64,000 bases of DNA. Source: Paenibacillus oceani. Its GTDB lineage: Bacteria > Bacillota > Bacilli > Paenibacillales > NBRC-103111. This document shows positions 53,901 through 61,964 of the stretch, piece after piece (positions within the stretch are counted from its first letter, which is position 1; every line of letters starts with the position of its first letter). Both the position numbers and the translations under genes were made by a program. The stretch spans positions 62,001 through 126,000 of the forward strand of contig NZ_JACXJA010000005.1 in NCBI RefSeq assembly GCF_014705615.1, read 5' to 3'. A model generated the notes under the pieces. It ran no database searches and was not told the origin of the DNA. It saw only the letters and a list, made by a program, of their open reading frames with translations.

Positions 53901-55007
53901 TTACTCTAAAGCATATAAGCTTACACAACCATAGTCCGTATAAACCGCCAAACAGTCCTTCGTAAACGCGAGATAACACGTTTTGACCACATGCTCGACA
54001 TCCAAAACGAGTGTCTGCTCCCTCGTATCGAGATCGTACAGGCGAACTTTGCCGTACTTGTATACGGCGAGCAAGTTTTTGCCGGTATGGATCGCATAGC
54101 TCTTTATTTCACCCAGGTCCCAGTCTTCGCTCTTGGCCGGTTCCGCCACGTCATAGGCGAGCAGCGACCAGGAGCCGTATTCCTCTTGGGTGAACAAATA
54201 ACGGCCGTCCGGCGAGAAGGACATGCTCGCCGTCATCGCTTGTTTCGCTTTGCTTATCGGCTGCTCGCGCCCTGTCGCCAAATCGACTATGACGATTTCA
54301 TCGCTTTGCGCGCAGTAAGCCATCCTGCTCCCGTCCGGCGATAATACCGCACAAAGCTGGGGGCTGTGCCCGCCGTACAGCTCGGGTGTAACTTGGCGGG
54401 TATACCGGACGGCGTCCGCCCTCAGGTCGTACACGACGAGATGCGGATCGTCGTACCATACCGCCGACGCGCCTGACAGAGCCAGAGCGCTAACCGGATG
54501 CCGGCTCACGGCCGTATAGGCCCGGACTTCACCGTTCCCTGCAGACAGCCCGATGATTTGATGATCCCGGTTCATTAGCAGTACGTTCAGCTCGGGACAG
54601 AAACGCATGTCGAAGATCATCGGCCCGCCGGGAAGCTCGTACGATTTCCGTGTCTCGCCCTGATCGTCCAGCAGGTACACGTCTTCTTTCTCGAATTGAT
54701 TCACTACATAGCTGCAGTAAAAAGTATTCGTATCCTCAACCGGCGCAAGCGGCATCGAACCGGTGTAACCGCCGCCGATATACCGGTGCAGGACGGGCTG
54801 TCCGGCGTCCGCCTCCGGGTTCAACAGCACCATTCCTTTTTTCAGCCGGCTCCATACTTCCTTCTGTACGTGCTTGGCGGCTTGCTCCGGATTTTCGAAC
54901 GTTTTCTCTTTCGGCTTGCCTCCGTTTCCGGTGGTGAAAATCCGATTTCCGTCCTGCTGGATCGACCAGGTTTTCCCGCTCGCTTTATCCGTTAACGTTC
55001 GTTCCAT
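53901..55007 (-). CDS. WGR-like domain fused to a beta-propeller
   Basis: The 368-residue cytosolic protein starts with about 55 residues that resemble a WGR domain (KTWSIQQDGNRIFTTGNGGKP, then KTFENPEQAAKHVQKEV). The rest looks like a seven-bladed propeller with WD40/TolB-like strands (AVLSPDGSRMAYCAQSDEIVIVDL, MSFSPDGRYLFTQ, VRLYDLDTREQTLVLD). Function is unknown; WGR domains bind DNA ends or peptides in other proteins. It is flanked by SMI1/KNR4 and a DUF6138-like gene, probably as one unit. Confidence 0.7.
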   Translation of the reverse strand: MERTLTDKASGKTWSIQQDGNRIFTTGNGGKPKEKTFENPEQAAKHVQKEVWSRLKKGMVLLNPEADAGQPVLHRYIGGGYTGSMPLAPVEDTNTFYCSYVVNQFEKEDVYLLDDQGETRKSYELPGGPMIFDMRFCPELNVLLMNRDHQIIGLSAGNGEVRAYTAVSRHPVSALALSGASAVWYDDPHLVVYDLRADAVRYTRQVTPELYGGHSPQLCAVLSPDGSRMAYCAQSDEIVIVDLATGREQPISKAKQAMTASMSFSPDGRYLFTQEEYGSWSLLAYDVAEPAKSEDWDLGEIKSYAIHTGKNLLAVYKYGKVRLYDLDTREQTLVLDVEHVVKTCYLAFTKDCLAVYTDYGCVSLYALE

Positions 55008-55056
55008 AACATCCTCCTTGTGAATACACGGCAGCCATCCGAACGCGCACTCCCGT

Positions 55057-56760
55057 TCAGGGAAGGCGACGCTTCTTGTCCGTAAATGACAGGATGGAGG
55101 CTAATAATGGCGCAGGCTCTCCTTTTTCTTTGCGGATTCTCGCCTGTAGCTTGTCTGCGCCGCCCCAGACGATATCTACGAGATGCTCGGCCTCATACGG
55201 CTCCATGCCTTGAACGACAGCAGCCAAAGCTTGCAGAACCGCTTCGGTTTCGAACAAGGCCCGCTCCTTGGCGAGCTGCTTGGCGAATCGGCCTTCCGTA
55301 CACTTCAGAAGACAGGCGGCTACGATCGGGATCGTCGACTCGTCGATTCCGTACTGCTTGACGAAGGTCAAGGTGAAAGCCGTCTGCACCGACTGATGCT
55401 CCTCGTCCACACAGCGCATATACGATTCGATCAACGGGAAATACCGCCGGTCCGCAAGCCCCAGTCCGAATACGGCGTACGTACCGGGCATGCAGCACGG
55501 CTCATCTTCGGTATCGTCATACCATTCATACTCGGCGATCGCGAGCTTCGCATACGTTTCCAGCCTTGGATACAGCTCGGCATATTGCAACGCGTTGGCG
55601 AAAAACCGGTGCGTTAACGATTTGTCCAGGCCCGGTACGGGGAGGACGTGCTTGGCCTGGGATTTCAGCTTGATCCGGTAGCTTTTGGAAAACCCCTTTT
55701 CGAGCAAATTGCATATAAAATCGATCGCTTTGGCGTAACTGTCGGCACACTCCGTCTTGATCTGCACCGTCACGGTCGAAAATACGTCGTTAGCCCGGCA
55801 TTCCACAAGTTCGTCGCGATATCCGACATCCGCCGCATCCATCGTGCCGCTGCCTTCCTTCATGATCCGTTCCGCCTTGTCGCTTCCGAGTTCCTTCAGC
55901 CGTTCGAGCAAGTCCAGGCCCGATTGTCTGCTGTAATTCGGCTCGTGCTTGATAATGAGTATCGCCGTATTGAGCGCTAGCTCCATCTCCTTCGGATCTG
56001 CGGGCGTCTGCTCGCCGATCGCTTTCATCGTGTAAACCGGGAGGCCCCATTGTTCCTTTCTGCAATCGAAGTGCCGCGGGAGGAAGACGGTTTCCGTCCA
56101 CTGGCTCAACGCGCGGATAAATGTAGCCCGATGCTCGGCCAGCTTCTCCTTGTTGCTTTTGTTCAGCTCGATGACTCGCTCGTACAGGCTCAGGATGCCG
56201 GCCGCGTCAACGTTCGGATACAAGCCCGGATCAACCAAATGATTCGATAGAAAAAAGGTTTCCAGCGGTTTCGTAGGATACTGTCCGTTGCGCAGCTTGT
56301 TCTGTATGTATTGGTCGAGCCTTAGCAGCAGCTGTGCTTTTTTCCCCTCATCGACATAGTCCACGACCGGGACGACGAGTTTGCCGTCCGCCAGCGTGAA
56401 TTCGCCGATTACGGTAAACCTGTAATTCAACAGCGGATTCGACGCATAACGCGTAATCCGTTGCAGCAGACGCTCTTGCAGCTGCGGCAGCAACCCGCTT
56501 TCGATCGCCTCCTTCGTCAAAGGTTCCGTCCAGCGGCTGCCCTGCTCCTCCACTTCCGGCGAGCCGAAATCGTCGTCATACGAATAAAGGCGGATGCGGC
56601 CGTCTTTGTATTCGAAGCGCAAATAATCGTGGATGCCGATCTGCAGCGTCGTGCGTCTTACAATCTCCCCGGCATCCTTCTTCTCGATCTGATCGAACCA
56701 CCGGTTGACCGCATCCGCGATCTCCTCCGCAATCGTTGTGATTTTCGTCTGTTGTTCCAC
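55057..56760 (-). CDS. DUF6138-like large cytosolic protein
   Basis: A 567-residue, mostly helical, acidic protein without membrane segments or a recognised catalytic motif. It opens with TKITTIAEEIADAVNRWFDQIE and has a central TFFLSNHLVDPGLYPNVD and a late DEPCCMPGTYAVFGLGL. From memory it resembles DUF6138 proteins of Bacillus and Paenibacillus, whose role is unknown; this label should be checked. Its neighbours (WGR-propeller, SMI1/KNR4) suggest a toxin-immunity or stress island. Confidence 0.6.
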   Translation of the reverse strand: MEQQTKITTIAEEIADAVNRWFDQIEKKDAGEIVRRTTLQIGIHDYLRFEYKDGRIRLYSYDDDFGSPEVEEQGSRWTEPLTKEAIESGLLPQLQERLLQRITRYASNPLLNYRFTVIGEFTLADGKLVVPVVDYVDEGKKAQLLLRLDQYIQNKLRNGQYPTKPLETFFLSNHLVDPGLYPNVDAAGILSLYERVIELNKSNKEKLAEHRATFIRALSQWTETVFLPRHFDCRKEQWGLPVYTMKAIGEQTPADPKEMELALNTAILIIKHEPNYSRQSGLDLLERLKELGSDKAERIMKEGSGTMDAADVGYRDELVECRANDVFSTVTVQIKTECADSYAKAIDFICNLLEKGFSKSYRIKLKSQAKHVLPVPGLDKSLTHRFFANALQYAELYPRLETYAKLAIAEYEWYDDTEDEPCCMPGTYAVFGLGLADRRYFPLIESYMRCVDEEHQSVQTAFTLTFVKQYGIDESTIPIVAACLLKCTEGRFAKQLAKERALFETEAVLQALAAVVQGMEPYEAEHLVDIVWGGADKLQARIRKEKGEPAPLLASILSFTDKKRRLP

Positions 56761-56829
56761 TGTTGCTTCACCGCCATAACCAAATGATGTAGTAATAAAT
56801 CTGCTTCCCTTGAAAACGATTATAAATTT

Positions 56830-58178
56830 TCAACAACGAAAGGTCTGCGGGTCCTTGTACCTAATTGCCTGGGACGCCTGCCGCCCGATTCGGTAAAACG
56901 TACTGCCGCCGGTCCGCTCGTCTCCGGAACGTACCAGCCGAGCGTATACCCGCTGACGATCACGTTCCCGCTTCCCGCTCCGACACCTCCTTACGGAGAA
57001 CCCCCGCCGGCCCATCTTCACTTCCCCCTGGTCCGGATCGTAGAAACGGGCAATTAGCCGGAGCACGGTGCTTTTGCCGCTTCCCGACGGGCCGACGAGC
57101 GCTGTAAAGGAGCCGGACGGCATGGGCAGGCTCACGTCTTTCAGCACCGGCTTGTCGAGATAGCCGAACGTGACTTGCCTGAACTCGATATCGTGTCCTT
57201 CCGGCGGCGGCCGATCCCCTTGCATGACAGGCTCCTGCATCAGCTGTACGATCCGCTCCCCTGCTTGCTCATAGTACCGGAATTCCGCATAACCCGTAAG
57301 CGCCGTCGTCAAAGGATCGAACAACCGGGTACCGACGAAAAGAAAGGCGACGAATACGACAACATCCAGACTTCCCCCGAGCAGCGTGTATACCCCGGTG
57401 ATGACCATCAGGGTAAGCCCCGCCCGGATGAAAACGATCGCGCTAAGCACGACCGGTCCGAGCGTTCCCTCAAGCCGGATGCTCTCCCGCATAAAGTCCA
57501 GAAACGAACGGTCCAGCCGGGCAAACCGGTCTCCGGTCATATTATACGCTTTGATGACACGGATGCCGCTCAAATACTCCTGGAACCGGTTCACCGCGCC
57601 GATCTTGGAGCTTCCGCTGGAGCCCGGAGGTCGTCAGGACGAGCAGGACGAGCAAGACGGCAACCCGGAAGCGCGGCGAACAGCGAAAGCGCCATCCGCC
57701 AGTCGAGCAGCGCCAGACCGGCGGGCGCGACAACCGGCATGACGACCGCGCCGATCATTTGCGGGACGAGATGGGAGATGCCGTGCTCCAGCATCGTAAA
57801 GTCGCCCATCATCATACCCGCCAGATCGCCGGGATCGCGCTTGTTCAAATAGCCGAGCGGCAGCTTGCGCAGATGTTCGGCCAGCCGCGCTCTCCCTTCC
57901 GCCGCCGCGCTGTATGCACTGCGGAATTGCGCCTTGCACGCCGGTACTTCGCACAGGTACAGCACCACCAGCGAAGCCGCCATCGCGCCGCACACCCACC
58001 AAAGCCGTACCGTATCGAATACCGCTCCGGGAGATGCAAACGGTTCGAACAGAAGCCTGACCGCTTCCGCCAACAGCGCATAAGGCACGATTCCCGCCAG
58101 ATTGGCGAGCGATGTTAACAAGACGGGCTTGAGTAAAGCACGGGGATTACCCGCGGTTATGTTGCGCAGCATGTTCAT
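56830..58178 (-). pseudogene. ABC exporter half-transporter, frameshifted and truncated
   Basis: The N-terminal membrane part starts at 58178 (MNMLRNITAGNPRALLKP) and reads well to ALSLFAALP near 57665. There an extra G in CCGGG shifts the frame; the expected [19 protein letters not shown] continues in another frame to about 57610, then a second shift leads to [22 protein letters not shown]. The ATPase domain has an intact Walker A (GPSGSGKST) but the sequence from the Q-loop to Walker B is missing; after GEVKMG only unrelated residues follow up to 56830. The gene was of the lipid/siderophore/peptide exporter type and is not functional. Confidence 0.85.
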
Positions 58179-58536
58179 GTCCGGGCACAGCCTTCATCCG
58201 CCAGCGTGTGGGAGTGAATGGGGATCTTCGCTCAACCGCTCGTTGATTAGGGTGTGTGAACAACTCGAATCCGAATGAAGCCACGCCCGTAAACCCGTTT
58301 CTTGTGAATGATCGCGTTGGGCGTTGCCGGGACGGCATGCATACAGGCTGCCACCGCAGGCAGGAGAAGTCGAGCAGCCGGGTGCCGGCCGCTTCCTCCA
58401 TAAACCGGTGGAAGGCGGAAACCGGAATTCCGATCGCCAGCATCAGATAAGGCTCTTCCCCGTTAAACTCGAAATGGACTCCGAGCCCTAATCCTCTTGT
58501 CCTCGCCCCGGATGCAGCCGATATGCGTCTGCACAA
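58147..58536 (-). pseudogene. Remnant of an unidentified gene upstream of the ABC exporter
   Basis: A 129-residue frame with some protein-like stretches (GVHFEFNGEEPYLMLAIGIPVSAFHRFMEEAAGTRLLDF cut in two here: VHFEFNGEEPYLMLAIG and FHRFMEEAAGTRLLDF) but a disordered end that overlaps the exporter start. I do not recognise it; an effector-binding or regulator fragment is possible. The stretch from 58537 to 58746 holds nothing else I can support. Confidence 0.25.
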
Positions 58537-58746
58537 GTTTAATCGGGAAACACAGGGGGAATATTGGATTCATGAGCCAAGTTGAGCAATCCCTTAGAGG
58601 TGATGCGCTAGAATTCAGGTGCAGTTCATACAACCTTTACAGATCATCGCCGCTTAGGAGGTTGGCTCAGAAGGCAGATCAATGATACAATTTTGTTGGA
58701 CAACAATTTTCGCCCTTTCCAAATCCGGTTACGAGGAGTGAAGCAA

Positions 58747-59175
58747 GTGTCTGTCGATATTTACATGAATTTTAACGGTAATTGCAGGGAAGCCGTGCTG
58801 TTTTACGCTAAAGTGTTCGCTACGGAGCAGCCGCATATTATGACCTTTGGAGAGGCACCGCCGCCCCCCGACTACACCCTTCCGGAGGAAGCCAAAGAAT
58901 TGGTCATGCACTCCCGTCTTCAGATCAGCGGCAGCAACGTGATGTTCTCGGACATCTTTCCGGGCATGCCGTTCGTCCAGGGTAACAACATAAGCCTCGC
59001 CGTCGTCAGCTCCAATCTCGACAATATCCAATCGTACTTCCATAGCCTGAAAGAAGGCGGCACGGTCCGGATGGAGCTTCAGGAAACGTTCTGGAGCAAA
59101 TGCTACGGCAGTCTCGTTGATAAGTTCGGCATCGAGTGGCAGTTCAGTCACGACAACGGAGAAATGACGAAATAA
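58747..59175 (+). CDS. VOC family protein, PhnB-like
   Basis: From the GTG at 58747 (GAGGAG 8 bases upstream) it is 142 residues. It is a glyoxalase/dioxygenase-fold protein of the PhnB group: VDIYMNFNGNCREAVLFYAKVF at the start, MHSRLQISGSNVMFSD in the middle and GSLVDKFGIEWQF at the end. Members bind a metal and small substrates or antibiotics; the function here is unknown. It stands alone with a terminator. Confidence 0.87.
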   Translation: MSVDIYMNFNGNCREAVLFYAKVFATEQPHIMTFGEAPPPPDYTLPEEAKELVMHSRLQISGSNVMFSDIFPGMPFVQGNNISLAVVSSNLDNIQSYFHSLKEGGTVRMELQETFWSKCYGSLVDKFGIEWQFSHDNGEMTK

Positions 59176-59180
59176 TTTAA

Positions 59181-59220
59181 AAAACCTCCAAAACCCATTT
59201 GCATGGTTCTGGAGGTTTTT
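59181..59220 (+). terminator. Terminator of the VOC gene
   Basis: AAAACCTCCA-GAACC-type arms (AAAACCTCCAAAACC / GGTTCTGGAGGTTTTT) with a T-run, just after the stop codon. Confidence 0.85.
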
Positions 59221-59373
59221 CGTTGCCGGCGGTTCGGCTCAGCCGATCCGGTACAGCATACATTCGTAGTATCGGATGTGAAAAACCTTCCGAAACGGAA
59301 AAATTTCGCCTTCCCGTTACGATTACGTTGGAAATTCATGTAACTCGACATGATATTAAGTGCGGATCTATAG

Positions 59374-59379
59374 TATAAT
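59374..59379 (+). promoter_or_regulatory. -10 element of the Hfq-like gene
   Basis: A consensus TATAAT stands 38 bases before the GTG start. No clear -35 lies 16-18 bases upstream. Confidence 0.4.
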
Positions 59380-59416
59380 AGAGATAACCCTGATTAGTAG
59401 AGAGAGAGGGATATTG

Positions 59417-59659
59417 GTGATTGAAGAGCTGGCCCCGACAAAGGCGGAATTGATTCAAGACCGCCGTCTGAACACCCTGCGCAAAAACCGAGCAATCTGC
59501 ACCATCATCATTATGAACGGAGCCCGGATTAAAGGCACGATCGACGCCTTCGACAAATTCGTCGTGTTGATCCGCGAATCCAAAAGCAAGCAGTATTTAA
59601 TCTACAAGCACGCCATATCGACCATCGTTACAGACACCGCTGTCGAGTTCGACTCCTGA
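59417..59659 (+). CDS. Hfq-like RNA chaperone (Sm-like), probably a paralogue
   Basis: Hfq forms a hexameric ring that binds RNA. From the GTG at 59417 (GAGAGGG 6 bases upstream) the protein is 80 residues and covers the Sm1 region (LNTLRKNRAICTIIIMNGARIKG, cut here: TLRKNRAICTIIIMNG) and the Sm2 motif YKHAIST, which carries the RNA-binding Lys and His. The Sm1 Gln-Asp is kept but the Phe of the usual QDxFLN is Arg (QDRRLN). The usual hfq place is after mutL-miaA, expected just beyond the left edge of this window, so this stand-alone copy is probably a second, divergent one. Confidence 0.87.
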   Translation: MIEELAPTKAELIQDRRLNTLRKNRAICTIIIMNGARIKGTIDAFDKFVVLIRESKSKQYLIYKHAISTIVTDTAVEFDS

Positions 59660-59665
59660 GCGCAC

Positions 59666-59724
59666 AAGAAGAGGCACACCGGGAAGCTGCCGTACGGGCA
59701 AACTTCTCGGGGCCTCTTTTTCTT
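59666..59724. terminator. Bidirectional terminator between the Hfq-like and CobW-type genes
   Basis: AAGAAGAGGC and GGCCTCTTTTTCTT arms with A/T runs on both sides and an inner GC-rich loop. Confidence 0.75.
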
Positions 59725-59735
59725 CGCGCTTTGGC

Positions 59736-60953
59736 TTACAACGGTTCGACCGCGCTCCATTCTTCCGCAGGGGCTTTCGGGAAATCGTCGCGGAAGCCGC
59801 GCCAATCGCGCGCCATCTCTTCCTCGGTCAGCAGACAGGAATCGAGCGCCGAGGCGATCGACGGAATATCCATCTCCATCCCGATCATCACCATCTTGCT
59901 TGCCCGGTCTCCATACGCCGGATGCCAGCTGGCCCGCAGCTTCTCGTCCTCCTGCAAATACAACCGACGCTCCTCCTCCGGCAGCGAAGCGATCCAGTAA
60001 CCGGCGGGGCCGAATTGGATCGACGGACCGGCCTGGCTGATCGATTGGCCCATCTCATTGCGCGTAGCGAGCCAGACGATGCCTTTCGCACGGACGATTT
60101 CCGGCGGCCATTCGCTCATCCACCCCATCAGCCTGCCCGGGTGAAAGGGCCGTCTCCGTTCGTAAACGAACGACGATATACCGTATTCTTCCGTTTCCGG
60201 CGTATGGGCCGGCTTCTCCATTTCTTGAATCCAACCTGCGGACACACTCGCCTCGTCAAAATTGAACAAGCCGGTATTTAAAATTTGCCCGGGATCGACC
60301 TGCCCGTTCACCGCCCGAAGGAGTCTGGCTCTCGGCTGAAGCTTACGCAGCGCCGCCTCCAACTGTTGCAGGTCGTTTTCCTCCACCATATCGCACTTGT
60401 TAAGGATCAGCACATCGCAAAATTCGATCTGATCGACGAGCAGATCGACAACGTCCCGGGTGTCCTCCTCGCCTACAGCCTGCCCCCGGTCAAGCAGCGT
60501 CTCCCCCGACGAATAATCGTGCCAGAACCGGTAGGCGTCCACGACCGTCACCATGCAATCAAGCCGGCAATACCGCGACAGATCGATCCCCTGCGCCTCA
60601 TCGACATAGGTGAACGTCTGGGCGACCGGCACAGGCTCCCCGACCCCCGTCGATTCGATCAGCAAGTAATCGAACCGGTTCTCCTTCGCCAGCTTCTCCA
60701 CCTCGTGCAGCAAATCTTCCCTGAGCGTACAGCAGATGCAGCCGTTCGACAGCTCGACCAGCTTCTCGTTCGTGCGCGACAAACCTCCGCCGTTTTTGAT
60801 CAGATCCGCGTCTATATTCACCTCGCTCAAGTCGTTTACGATGACGGCCACCTTCAGCCCGTTGCGGTTATTTAGCACATGATTCAGCACCGTCGTTTTT
60901 CCCGCTCCCAAATAGCCGCTTAATACGGTAACCGGAATTTTGTTGTCGTTCAA
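59736..60953 (-). CDS. zagA: COG0523 GTPase, zinc metallochaperone ZagA/YciC type
   Basis: From the TTG at 60953 (AAGGGAG 10 bases upstream) it is 405 residues. The G3E-GTPase motifs are present: [10 protein letters not shown] (P-loop), the metal-binding [19 protein letters not shown] and NKCD; a CobW C-terminal domain follows ([19 protein letters not shown]). In B. subtilis the Zur-controlled member delivers zinc to folate synthesis under zinc limitation. Zur-box-like sequences lie upstream and zur itself follows on the same strand, which supports the ZagA assignment. The frame to 61019 overlaps one Zur box and is rejected. Confidence 0.85.
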   Translation of the reverse strand: MNDNKIPVTVLSGYLGAGKTTVLNHVLNNRNGLKVAVIVNDLSEVNIDADLIKNGGGLSRTNEKLVELSNGCICCTLREDLLHEVEKLAKENRFDYLLIESTGVGEPVPVAQTFTYVDEAQGIDLSRYCRLDCMVTVVDAYRFWHDYSSGETLLDRGQAVGEEDTRDVVDLLVDQIEFCDVLILNKCDMVEENDLQQLEAALRKLQPRARLLRAVNGQVDPGQILNTGLFNFDEASVSAGWIQEMEKPAHTPETEEYGISSFVYERRRPFHPGRLMGWMSEWPPEIVRAKGIVWLATRNEMGQSISQAGPSIQFGPAGYWIASLPEEERRLYLQEDEKLRASWHPAYGDRASKMVMIGMEMDIPSIASALDSCLLTEEEMARDWRGFRDDFPKAPAEEWSAVEPL

Positions 60954-60973
60954 TGCAATCGCGCTCCCTTGTA

Positions 60974-61100
60974 TGTAATTTTTACGATCACAAGCCACAC
61001 TTGCGCTTTCGTGCAACAATTTTTCGAAACCGGGCTGGCCCGGACCAATCGATGTACGCGTCTTGTATTAAATCGTAATTTTTACTATTAAATCGTAACA
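60974..61100. promoter_or_regulatory. Zur-box candidates upstream of the zinc metallochaperone gene
   Basis: Compared with the B. subtilis Zur box AAATCGTAATnATTACGATTT, AAATCGTAATTTTTACTATTA (61070-61090) has a perfect left arm and 7 of 10 right-arm matches. A further AAATCGTAAC half-site is at 61090-61099, and GTAATTTTTACGAT at 60975-60988 gives another box near the start codon. Confidence 0.7.
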
Positions 61101-61161
61101 CAAATCCGCTGATGCCGTCAACAGGCTATATGTGGGCCCGCCGTTTCCACCAACGGCCAAA

Positions 61162-61179
61162 AAGCCGCAAAAGCGGCTT
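61162..61179 (-). terminator. Terminator of zur
   Basis: AAGCCGC-TTTT-GCGGCTT with a T-run on the minus strand, about 90 bases beyond the zur stop codon. Confidence 0.75.
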
Positions 61180-61270
61180 GGGGAAAAAGCGCCGGACCCT
61201 TCCGCTCAGTAAAGTCCTCCGGCAAGTCCGTATCCGGTGCCGCTTCCGGCTGCGGCAGGTCCAGCCGTTA

Positions 61271-61696
61271 TTAACTTTGGCATTCCTCGCAAATCCCGTA
61301 AATTTCGAAGCGGTGGTTCATAATTTTATAGTTACCCGGCAGACGATTGAGCTGCTCCATCGGGCAAAAGTCAAACGTTAACGTTTTCTCGCAATTGGTG
61401 CAAATTAAATGATGGTGATGGTGCGACGAACAGCTCGCCCTGAACTTCAAGCCGCCCTCCAGAAAATAAAACTGCTCCAATACGCCCATCTCGCTGAGCA
61501 TCCGGAGATTACGGTATACCGTATCGAAGCTGACTCCGGGGTATTTGACCCGCATCTGGTCGTACACGTCCTTGGGAGACAAATAACCGTCCGCGCCTGC
61601 GAAGATGGACGCCATCGTCTTCCGCTGGTCCGTAATTCTCCATCCGCTTCTCGCCATCTTATCCAGCATGTTCTGTATCGAGCCGGTCTCCGTCAT
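61271..61696 (-). CDS. zur: Fur-family regulator, probably Zur
   Basis: The 141-residue protein has the Fur winged helix (LSPKDVYDQMRVKYPGVSFDTVYRNL) and a dimerisation domain with histidine cluster CSSHHHHHLICTNCEK and a second CEEC pair, giving the structural zinc site of CxxC...CxxC. The ending FEIYGICEEC matches Zur more than Fur or PerR. The neighbouring ZagA-type gene and Zur-box-like sites support zinc sensing. Confidence 0.87.
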   Translation of the reverse strand: MTETGSIQNMLDKMARSGWRITDQRKTMASIFAGADGYLSPKDVYDQMRVKYPGVSFDTVYRNLRMLSEMGVLEQFYFLEGGLKFRASCSSHHHHHLICTNCEKTLTFDFCPMEQLNRLPGNYKIMNHRFEIYGICEECQS

Positions 61697-61964
61697 CCTA
61701 ATCTCCTCCGTGTCGTATACTCTCCATTGTGCCGCAAAAGCTGTCGTAAATCAAGGCTTACTCCCCGGTACGGCCGTTCGAGCGGACTTTGCGCGGTTTG
61801 CCCGCTGGACAAAACAGCGCGATTGACATTGAATACCGGCAGCTTTTCCAGTACCATCGGAATGAACGTACGATTTTCGCATTCCTTTTTTATACGATCC
61901 GGTAACCTTTTCGTCAGCCTCCGGCACTTAGTAATAGAACGCTAGTCAGAAAGGATGGCATCTC

